Virus record (IMG/VR): IMGVR_UViG_3300008259_000013
Coordinates: 92,172-156,171 of that record
Length of the DNA: 64,000 nt
Strand: one strand, 5' to 3'
Source of the DNA: a virus
In this document: positions 45,536-56,400 of the stretch, one piece after another
Numbering within the stretch: the stretch's first letter is position 1
Layout: every line of letters starts with the position of its first letter
Notes under the pieces: model-generated
What the model saw: the letters and a program-made list of their open reading frames with translations, nothing else
Databases searched by the model: none
What the model was told of the DNA's origin: nothing
Translations under genes and position numbers: made by a program

Positions 45536-47440
45536 TCAAAGTTTTTCCTTTTTAACTAAGAATTTATATTCTATCGAAGCTCTTAAATTGTAATTATTAT
45601 CAATAGATAAATTTAAATTATCCATGAAATAAGTAAGATCTCCGAGTTTAAAACCAAAATTTTCATTATATATTTTGGAGAATGCTTTTATGCCATATTG
45701 ATATTGAGGATAATTTATACCAAATAAGCGTCCGTTATCTTTATGAAGCATTTCTGTGGAAAACAAATCTTTTATCTTACCAAATACAGTGTCTGGTACA
45801 ATATTAACGCCGGTTCCAGTGTACAGATTGTTTCTATTGATCTTCATTTCTATAGCAATAGATTTGACGCCCTCTGTTAATTGCGTAGTTTGATATATTG
45901 TTTCTTGGCTTCTGTCCACTTTGCGAGAATTTTGATTCCAAGAACCAGGAATATTAGCATTTGAATATCTGTTGACCGGCAAATTAGTGTTCTCTGAAAT
46001 TGTTAATTGACGAACCAATCCAGAGCTTGAAAGCGTCGGAGAATTCGAGTATGTTTTTGTGTAGGTTGTTTCTACTCCGAATTTTAAATGATTAATTGCT
46101 GTGCTAGTTCTTATGCCAGCAAATGTGCCACTACCTGCCACCGCTAAATAATAAGGATTTATTCTTGTCAAATCATCTGCTCCAGAATTTGCGCTAATTA
46201 TATTTTTTATATCAGTCAAATTAGAAGAAAAGGCTTTATTTTTATTTGTATAAAATTTAATAGATCCATTAATTGTAGAATTGTAAATTCCTTGAGCGTC
46301 TTTCACTAGAGAGATGGAATAAGTATGAATAGTCGTAGAGTCGTCGTAAGCGGCATTAGTTGTGAATCTTATTTCATAACCTATTTCTGGCTGAGTTTCT
46401 GTTAGATCTTTTGTTATTGAAATTGGGTTTGACTTTAGTGTATCTAAGGCATTATACTTCGGTAAGATTCTCTTAAACTTAGAATAATCATTAGAGAAGT
46501 ATCTATTAAATACATTATTGCATCTTGAATACGCAGAAGATAAATTAGAATTTAACTTAGATATTGCGTTAGCTCTAGCCGCAGCGAAACTCGATCCTTT
46601 TCCTTTTATTCTTCCTCTTTCTACTACTTCTATTACTCCTTCCGCATTAAATACTACGTCAGTTAATAATGTTTCTGTTGTAGTAGAGCTATTATCAGAA
46701 AAAACTGTATATTGTTTTGAGTACGAGAAGTTATAGTTTATAAGGTCTACAGTTTGATCTATTAAAGAAGATCCATAATCTGTATTGCTTATTTGAAAGC
46801 TTGTGGAGCTATAAAAAGAACGTATCGAAGATAGTGAATCAAGTCCTAAAGCAAAAAATGTATTCGCTATATCTCTTGCGTCCGTGACTACTGTTGTTTC
46901 TGAATCTTTATCTATATTGTCTATTCCGAAAGAAAGTCTATGCGATGCTAAAAAATTACCATCATCTTGCAGTGTAAAATTGAAAGACTCAGAAAAATCT
47001 CTTAACTTATACCAAAGATTTGTAGTATTACTATAAACAGAAGGCAAATTCTCTGCCGCGAAAGTGTTAGAAGAGTCATCTTTAAAAACTTCTAAAGTTA
47101 TAGTAAACTTAGTAAATCTTACAGAATTCTCATCAAAATTTACAGAAGTAGGAAAAGAATAATTTAAAAATCTAGCCTTGCCATAAGACTTATCATTAAG
47201 AAATATTTCTACAAAATCAGTAGAACTTTCTAACAGCAACTTTACTTGCCTGAAATGCTCTTTTATTGGAACACTAGATTCTCTATTAGAAAAGTAGCCA
47301 TCAATAGATATATCTTCTTTTCTTCTATAATTAAAAGCCCCAGCTTTTTGATTCGAGACAGAATAATTCAATAAAGTAGCCACAGCAAAGCTTACTGCTG
47401 TTGAGCCGAACTTTATTACTGTTTCAGAGGTAAAGGCCAT
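45536..47440 (-). CDS. Distal-tail-like structural protein (634 residues)
   Basis: The first gene after the tape measure, where siphophages carry the distal tail (Dit) protein. Near residue 40 NYRRKEDISIDGYFSN is followed by KEHFRQVKLLLESSTDFVEI, the same strand-turn-helix-strand plan as its downstream neighbour. Two more copies of a similar plan seem present (DDGNFLASHRLSFGI near 157, and EGVKSIAIEMKINRNNLYTG near 520), so the protein may be built of three Dit-like beta domains. Its C-terminus is basic (EYKFLVKKEKL). No Shine-Dalgarno sequence is seen before the ATG, only an A/T-rich leader of 15 bases after the tape-measure stop. Confidence 0.5.
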   Translation of the reverse strand: MAFTSETVIKFGSTAVSFAVATLLNYSVSNQKAGAFNYRRKEDISIDGYFSNRESSVPIKEHFRQVKLLLESSTDFVEIFLNDKSYGKARFLNYSFPTSVNFDENSVRFTKFTITLEVFKDDSSNTFAAENLPSVYSNTTNLWYKLRDFSESFNFTLQDDGNFLASHRLSFGIDNIDKDSETTVVTDARDIANTFFALGLDSLSSIRSFYSSTSFQISNTDYGSSLIDQTVDLINYNFSYSKQYTVFSDNSSTTTETLLTDVVFNAEGVIEVVERGRIKGKGSSFAAARANAISKLNSNLSSAYSRCNNVFNRYFSNDYSKFKRILPKYNALDTLKSNPISITKDLTETQPEIGYEIRFTTNAAYDDSTTIHTYSISLVKDAQGIYNSTINGSIKFYTNKNKAFSSNLTDIKNIISANSGADDLTRINPYYLAVAGSGTFAGIRTSTAINHLKFGVETTYTKTYSNSPTLSSSGLVRQLTISENTNLPVNRYSNANIPGSWNQNSRKVDRSQETIYQTTQLTEGVKSIAIEMKINRNNLYTGTGVNIVPDTVFGKIKDLFSTEMLHKDNGRLFGINYPQYQYGIKAFSKIYNENFGFKLGDLTYFMDNLNLSIDNNYNLRASIEYKFLVKKEKL

Positions 47441-47455
47441 ATTTTATTATATATT

Positions 47456-50400
47456 TTATCTCTTAAAATTCAAGGCTGCTGGTCCTAGTTTTTTGAGTTC
47501 TGGAATCTTGTCGAACAAGATGCTGATGATCCCTTGCATTGCTTCGTCTGGAGCATTTTGTATAGATGTCCTTCCATCTATATTTATAACATTAGAGTTA
47601 GAAACACTGCTAGAAGAAGCTCCATTAGGGAATGCTGATGTTATTCCATTTCTCATTGCTTCTGTTATTGCATCGGAAAACTCCCCAATTGCAAAATTTG
47701 GAACGCTTCCTTGAGCAGCAGATGGGAAAGACATTCTTGGAGCAGACATTCTCATTCTCGAATAAACATCCCCAGAAGACATCATGCTGTTGCTCATAGC
47801 GGCGAAGTTAGGTACTTTCCCGCTAGTCCTTTCTTGCATTACTTGTTCAGCGGTAATCCTTCTCCTTACGGCTTCTTCTAGAACATCCTTGGGGAAATCT
47901 TGAGCTCCGGTAGCCGCTGTGTAATCTCTAGAAAGTTGACTATTTATTTCTGGAACAGACATTCCTTGGATAGCTGCGCCTCTTCTTGCGGCGGCCTCTT
48001 CTCTATCTGCGATTACTCTTTCGGCGCTTCTTCCAGTTTTAGTGGCTTCTTCTAATACATCTTGAGAAAAGCCTTTGGGTATTTCTGGAATTAGATAATT
48101 TTTATTACCTTTATTCGCGTTATCTCTTTCCCTCGAATAGTTCCTGTAAGACTCGAATAAACTCTTATCTCCTTCGAAGTCTTTCTCTGTGAATTTGCCA
48201 AAAGTTTTTTCTTGATCAAGTAAATACAAAGCCTTATCTCTAGAAGTTTTTAGCCCAGAGAGATCTTCGTTAGGAGTTAGCCCTCTAACTACAGTTTTTC
48301 TTAAAGAAGCGCTAAATTTTTCTTGTTCTTCATTTCTGGCCGCTTCTTCTGATTTTATAGCTTGTTCATTTTCTTTTGCTACTTTTGCTTTTTGAGCTAT
48401 GGTTGCAGCTATTCTTTGTTGCTCTTCTTGTTCTTTCTGCTTTTGAGCTCTAGCAGCGCTTATTTCTGTAAGCTCTTTGCTCAGTCTATCTGTTATTCCT
48501 TCTGTGGATAATCCTTGCCCTTTGTTTAGATCTTCCAAGGCAGTTCTTCTAGTTCTAATATAATCTGACATAGAAGCTTTTCCTTCTATTACTTCTTTCT
48601 TACTTACTCCTTTTTCATATCCAAATCTAGCATTGTTTGCTATAGCTGAAGCTTCTGCTCCAGCTATAAATTCTCCTAGCGTATTTGCTTTACCTTCAAA
48701 TCCAAGTTTATTGCCTAATACATTTCCTAATCTATATCCAATCTTTGCAGTAGCTACAGCAGCTCCTACTGGGCCTCCTGCGGCAGTTAATGCTGTGCCT
48801 AAAACATCTAAGTATCCTCCTCCTTGTTCTGCTTTACCAAATAAAACATCAGACCAATTTGATGCTAATTCGAAATTTTTCGCATTGACTATATCTCTTG
48901 CCAATCCTATACCTGCAGCAGCCCCGAATGCTTTGCCAGCTAAACCTTGGGCTCCTTTGCCTAAAATTCCAGCTAAACCTGACGCCCCGTAAAGCCCAGC
49001 TTGAGTCGCAGAAACAGCAGCGTTTCCGTATTGGCCAGCCTTGAACTCATCTCTAGCTTGCAAACCGCTAGTCAAAGCTCCTGATATGCCAGCTCCACCA
49101 GCAGCTAACTTGCCTAATGCCCCCGTAAAAGTGAGAGGCAAATTTTTTGAACTCACAAAACGGCCTGTTGTTGGATCTCTGAGAGGCTTGCCCTTGCTTT
49201 GGCTGCCACTTTTAATTAAATTACTGACCAAGCCAGTCCCTAACGCAAGCGAAGCAGTTCCGTATATTGCCGCATCAACTTTATTTCCTTGGTTAAAAGC
49301 ATCAACGGCTTGCGCCCCTAGCGCGGCGGCAGATAAACCAGAAAGAGCAGTTCCTCCTTTGTTTATCGCATTTTTGCCAAAAGACATTAAGCCAGCACTA
49401 GCTTGCCCTAATAGACCTTTAGCTCCAGTAAACAAATTAGATCCAGTAGAACCCAATTTGCCAGCAATATTTTGTGCTTGATCATATAAAGCTGGCCCAA
49501 CTTTACTAGCTAATCCTTTGGCTTTAGAGAACTGATCTTTTACAGAATTTAGTATAGAAGAAGACAGACTTGGCTTCTGAGAAAATCCGGAAGGAAGGCC
49601 GCCAGACAGCCCGGCAGAAGACCCTATAGATGGCCTTATTGATTGAGGCAAAGCAGGCGCTCCAGTAGGATTAATACCTACCGCCGGAGATCCACTAGCC
49701 AAACCTCCTGGTAACGGTTTTTGTCCAAAAATATTTTTAACTAGCTTTTCGGATAATCCTCTACCCATAAAACCTGTAGAACCAGTTTTATCGCTTGGAT
49801 TTATCTCGAAAACAATAGTGCCAACTCGCCCTCTTCCTCCAGAATAAAATTCTCTCGACTTAACTCCAGCATCTAAGGCTGATTGCAAAGTCGTGCCTCC
49901 GACATCTACTCCAAAAAATGCATTTTTAATTCCTTTACTCTTTACTAAAGCTCTGATAGAGTCGAAAGCAGAGGCTTCCGCTGATCTCCTAAAAGATCTA
50001 GTCATCTTAACGGCTTCGCTTTTCGAAAGTCCAGCGTCCATATAAGCTTTTATGGATGGCCCGGCAGAAGGATCAAACCCTGTCGCCTTTAAAACCGTTC
50101 CACCTTTTATTATTTTAATATTTCCTTTATCGTCTACAGCTACGTGGACTCTTAATTCATTATAATAAGTAGGAACTTTTTCTTGAGTAAAAAATCCACT
50201 ACCTGTACCTCTATTAAATTTACCGATTATAGATCTAGCATCTGCGGTTGTAAGCTTCCCACCTAATCCATAAACCCCTTTGCTTTGGACATTTGATTCG
50301 CCGAAAGCTGTTTTAATAAGAACATCTTTGCCACCAGAAATTTTATCAATTTGAGCTAATAAGTTCTTAGGAGTCAATTTGCCTTGTTTATCCAGCTTAG

Positions 50401-53400
50401 TGAGAATGCTATCTATAGATTTTGATCTGGCTATTCCTGGTAAACTTAATTCATCTAATTTAGTTACTCTAGGATCCTTTAAAGCAAGAATAGATTTTTT
50501 CCCAACGCCTTCGCTTAATTCTGTCGATATTGTTCTGGCGCCTCTAGGCAAACTTTTAGAATCAATTAAAGAAGTATCAACAGTTCCATTCGGATTTACT
50601 TTTCTAAAACCATTGTCTATATTATCCCATACATATAATTTTCCAAGCTTGGCGTTTTCTCTAGCTCTTAAAGCCGCTTTTTCTCCGAAAGCAGCATAAT
50701 TGGGAACGAATCCCGAAGACCTCATACCCAAACTTCTAAGTCCGTTTTTTTCATCTATGCTATTCGTAACCGCAAAACCGAAAGGATTGGATTGCGTTAC
50801 TAAATCTGGACTTCTTTCCAAATTAATATTAGCCATAGCGAAATTTGGGACACCCATTATCCCTCTGCTGGCTAGTGCTGTTTTTTCTCTATTTACGGCG
50901 TCTGCTATCGAGCTAGAATATTTTGTTAAACCATTTGCATTGCTTGGTATTCCAGTCGGCATTAATCCGCCCATACCTGCGTAAGCAGAAGCGGCTGCCT
51001 TGACTTTAGATTCGTTACTTGCTTCTGATAATTTTACTTCATCAGCTGTAATATTCGCTAAAGTTGTCTTAATGCCTGTGGTCCCGAATGTAGACTTCAA
51101 GCCATTTTCAAAAGCAGTTATTAAAGCCTTGCTTTGAGATTGAGATATTTCTATTAATTTTTCTTTGATGGGAGAAATTGTATTTTCTAAAACTCTTAGA
51201 GCCGCATCTTCTGTTTTGGCTTGTCTTACTGATTCTACATTAAATTTTTCGAGATCTCCCATCGCCTTCTGAATATCTTTTGGAATTTCAGGGCTACCGA
51301 ATAAAGCATTAGTTTTAAGCCCGGCAGATTCAAGAAGATAACTTTGATCAAAAGCTTTTCCTCTCAACAAATTAGCAGTTTGTCCGAGACCCATCATTTG
51401 AGCCATGCCAGCTCTTCTGAAGAGATCTTTTTGCATGTCAAAAGCATTTAGCCTTGTTAATTCTGCTTTTACAGCTTGGATATCAGAAGGTTCTTTGCCT
51501 CCTTTGGTCATTAATAAACCTGGATATTTCTGTAAAGTATCAGTCAAAAAGTCTGTCGCCCCAGCAATTTGGCCTCTTCTAGAACCAATCATTGATCCTA
51601 ATTGGTAAGTTAATGGTCCCCTTATGGAAGAAGCCATTGCCTCTGCTCTCATTTGAGGATTCAATGAGGCTCTTATATCTCCACCGAAAGCTATTTTTTC
51701 TTGCAGAGCCAAAAACTTTAATTGTATTTTTTTGGACTCTTCGGCTATTATTGTTGCTTTATTTATATCTCTTGATTGCTGAGAATTAAAATCAATAAGC
51801 TTTTGTATGCCTTTGGATTGTGCTTCGCTAAGTCCTGGTAATTTTTGTAAGCTTTCTAATTCTCTACCCGCGCCCGCGCCCGGGGCCTCAATATTTCTTA
51901 GTCTGGCTTCTACCGCAGGAGACAAGTTAGCCAGAAATTCTTTATCATTTAATTGAGTCAATAATGAATTCTGGAAAGAAACCGCAGCATCAGCTTTCTT
52001 TATCGCCAGCGTAGCCTCTGAAGAGGCAGATATGCCAGCTCGTCTGCTGAATGTTCCTGCTAGTTCTGCCAATTCTGGAAGTTGTTGTTCTAAAGCTTTC
52101 TTTATTTCGGTTCTTATATCTCTAGCATCTTCGACAGCTTGTCTTCTTGAAGCTAATGGCTTGCTTATTCTTGCTATTTCTTTTGCTTGCGCGGAAGTAA
52201 TTTTTTCAATTCCTTGGGCCACTTTTAGTGCTTCTATAAAAGCTTTTTTCAATTGATCAGTATTGAGTTGATCAGAAAATTCTTTTACGTCTAATCCGGC
52301 CTTCTTGAGTATTTCGCCGAAATTAGCTGTAGTAGCTTTAGAAAGATCTGTTTTAAATATATCAGTGTTTGCCCTATTTATTATTTCATTAAAGAAAGAG
52401 CTTAACTCTGCTGGGGCTTGTTCTCCAGTTATCTTTCCTTTTCTTCCGAATTCTAAAGCAGAAGTTCTTATTGCTTCTTGTGTTTGTGCTTTCTTTAAAT
52501 TTTCTTCTAGTACAGTAATTTGATCACTAATTGATGTTTGCCCAGCCAATCTAGAAATTAATTCCGGATTCTTTATTGATATTTTCTTTATTAAGTCTTC
52601 TCTAGTTTTGACAAGCTTTACTATTTCTCTAGGATCTGCTTTTGGGTCTTTGTATGCAGCATCTAATTTAGACAAAGAAGCACTAAGCTCTGTTGTATTT
52701 TCGGCCAAGTCTGTGAAAGCTTTCTTAGAGCGGTCTAGTGCATTTTCAAATTTTTTGCTTTGGATTCTTTGATCTAAATCTCCTCCTGACAATTCGCCCA
52801 ACTTAACGCCACCATAAATTTGCGCTGCGCCTGTTAATCCAGCAGCTATTCTGCTGCCCGTTGAAGCTTTTTTAGACAATATAGCTGTTCCTATATTTTT
52901 TACGCCTGCGGAAGCTGGCAAAGCTTGACTTATAAATTTTGACACAGCAGAAGGAATCACTTCTCTTTCTGCCAATTCATCTATTATGCTGGCGTAAGCT
53001 TGTTTTTCAAAAAGTTCTAACGCTCCAGAAATTGGATTGGCAAGTTTTCCGCCTGCTTTGCCAAAAAAACGAGATATTAAAGCTGTTGGAATTTTAGCGA
53101 AATTAGGAACTACGTCTTTTAACCCATTAGGCTCATCTTTTTTGTTTGTTACCGCTATTGGATTTCCGCCTCTATCAAAATGAGCCATAATTTGAGAGGC
53201 TGGTAAGCCACTCATTGTTTTTTCTCTTCCTATAGCATCTGATAAGCCAGCAAAATTAGGAATGCGCCCGCTTGCGAATCCAATAAGTTTAGATATTTCA
53301 TCTCCCTTTTCAAATCTCATTCCGAACGGAAAAAAAGAAGCGAGTGGTTGATATCTAGTATTTGATGGGTCAGATTTGTTAGCTGAAACTTTTACTCCAG

Positions 53401-56400
53401 TTAGTCTTTCAAATTCTGAAGGAAGATCTATGCCTTTAGAGAGAGAAGTTTGAGCGTCTGCATAAGTAGATCTTGGATATAATGGATGATAAGAGTTTGG
53501 AGCGGCAACTATGCCCCCGACATCAGATACCCTTGAAACAACAGAGGAAACAGAATACTTATTTTCTCCAGAGTATTTTTCTACCATTGGATCATGTAGC
53601 CCGGCAGCTCCTTCTCTAAATTTTTTGCCTATAGCTATGGCGCTTAGTCCTTTTTTTGTTAAATATTTTACTGCCTGATCATAAAGAGCGCCAGTGCCGA
53701 GCAAAGACGCACTTGATGGATTTATAGACAAAACAGATTGAACGAAAGAGGGAGGGAAATCTTTTTTATTTTTAGATACTAATTGTTGCAAGAAAAATAT
53801 ATTTCTTTTATTCATCCCGCCTTTAGCAGTTCCATATTTATTTATAGCGCTAGATGGAACGTGAGGCGCGTAATACGCTCTTCCGCCTTGTTTTTTGGCA
53901 TAATCATGCAAAACTTGCATTGCGTCTACGCCAGCAGATCTTGCTGTAGAAGCATAAGATCTATTAGGAAATTTTAATCCATATCCAATACCACCACTAA
54001 TTTGACTAGAAGGATCTAAATTAGCTTTAAGAGAATCATAAGCGCTAGTTAATATTAAATTGGGACCTTCTCCACCTATTATTAATTTTTCTGGATTAAC
54101 TTTAGCAAAATTAGGAACATATCCGCCTGCCCTTCCTTCAATGCCAGATAAAGCAGATCTTACTGTCTCTGGGCTATATTTTTCTTTATGTACGCTATTA
54201 GATTTAAAAATAGCAGCCTGCAGACCTGCCGCTCCAGTTTCTATTTGATGTAATTTAGCAAATTCATTAGCTAGTGATATCAATTTTGCCGCTTCTGTTT
54301 TGCTAGGTTTTTTGCCTCCAAGGATTGCTTGGATTACATTTGTATCTATTGGAAAGGCTGTTTTATCTTGCAATATTGCTCTGGCGTAATGTCTGGTTTT
54401 GGCTGTATCATCACTTCCTAAATCAACCCCTCTTAAAGCCTTCGACAAACCATATCTTCTGGCATCATCTCTAGTTCTTATATTTCCTTCGGCAGATATT
54501 TCGCCTTTTTTGCCGAATAAACCTAAAGACGCTACATTTTTGTGCCTGCTAACTATTTTTGATGGAGCTAAATCAAAATAATCTTCTACATTAGTAGATT
54601 TTGTTTTCATGTACCTGTTGAATATTGGAGCCGCGAATTGAGCAGCTACATAATCAGGCACAGAAGGAGAAATAGCAGAAGTTATATTAGCGTAAATTTT
54701 AGCTTCTTGTGGGGAAAGTTTTTTGCCACTAAATTCTTCGCCATGTATATTATAAAATCCTGCGTAATCCTTTCCTTGTTCATAATGCTTTTGAAATCTA
54801 GCAAAGATTTCTTTCTTTCCAATTCTTTGGATGATGTCTTTGCGTTTTGCAAAATTAGGGATTCTACCTCCAGCAAAATTTGTTACAATGTCACTAATGC
54901 CAAAAGATCCATCTATAATGCTATTTCTTAAAAGTTTTGCATCTCCTTTAAATTTTTGAGACGCTAAGCCAGCAACTATAGAAAAAATATTTTTACCACT
55001 TACTTTACTATTATCATAAGTTAAACCATCATCAATATTTACTGACAATGCGGTATTTTTAGCTGAACCTTTTTGTCTATGTATTAATTGAGGAAAGGCG
55101 ACCTTTAAAACTTGTTCTATGCCATACTTTCCTGATCTAGCTAATGAAGCATCTGTTATATCGTAAACATCATTCGCTTGGGAAGACAAAGACGCGCTTC
55201 TTACCGGCAAGCCCATTCTTTTAGCTGTCTTGCCAAGTCTTTCGAACATTTGCCAACCCTGACCTTTGGCTTCGCTTTTAGAAAAAGTTAAGTCTATAGC
55301 TTTTTTATCATTAGATAATTTATATCTAAGATAACTGTAAGTCTCTGGATCTACAAATCTTCTATCTCCAGAAACAAAAGATTTTGTAGAAGAAAAAGCA
55401 AAATTAGGAACATAACCTCCAGCATAAAGAAAATCTTCTTTTTTACCATACTGTGCGTCTTTAACAAAAACAGTATTTCCAATTTGAATAGCCTTAGAAC
55501 CGCCTACGACTGGTTTTTTTGTTTTTCTGTCGTAGTAATATGAATGTCTATCAGGATTAAAGCCTACTTGAGTCCAGCTACTTAGATCTTTCGGTAAAGA
55601 TTGATTTTCGGATAGAGTCCCTGAAATTTTTAACAATGGACTTTTATTTGCTCCAGCACCTATGGCTAAAGAAGCTTTTTCCAAAGCAGTAGATTTATTC
55701 ATCACTGGATTATCAAAAGCTACAAATGAATCGTAGGACTTAAACCCTTCTGGGCCTAGAGTCTTGACTACTCCTACGCCTTTTCTAGTCATAGAAGGAA
55801 CATCTTGACGCACACTTATGCTGCTTCCAGCAGGAAGTTCTGATAATTTTCCTACTCTTTTAGCTTGCTCTTTATCTAAAGCATTTCTAATCAAAGATTT
55901 CGAAGGTAAATTTTTTATAGAAGAAGGCGCGACTACTTCTCTTATTGGTATATCTCTTTCTATTAAAGCTTCCAACAAGTCTCTATCTATATTTTCTCCA
56001 GATTGAAGTTTTTGCAGCATCCCTCTGACCTCTGGCGAATACATGCGGCCAGCTTTAATTGCAGCTTTGCTCTCTGGGTATTTTGCAAGAAATTCTTTTG
56101 GCATTTTATTGGTCTTGGACCAAGAAAAATTAGGAACGTATCCAGAACTCATTCTGGGGATATCTTGCATTTTTCTATATTTAGGAATTATCGCGGTGTC
56201 TCCTGTGCCAGCAAAGTTAGGAATAATATCCTCTTCGCTATTGACCATTACTGGCTGAGTCTTGCCTTTAATTGTCGCTTGTATTAATTTAGCTTTTGGA
56301 TTTTTAGCTCCATAAGCCTTGGCCATAGCGACCTCTTCTTGAGCTCCGCCAAATGTCGGGACATATCCAGAAGCTCTTACTCTGCTTGGGCCGCCTCTAG

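Noticed and set aside
48633-49481. Long plus-strand open frames opposite the tape measure gene
   Set aside because: They are Pro/Ala-rich mirror images of Gly/Ala-rich coding sequence and have no start signals.
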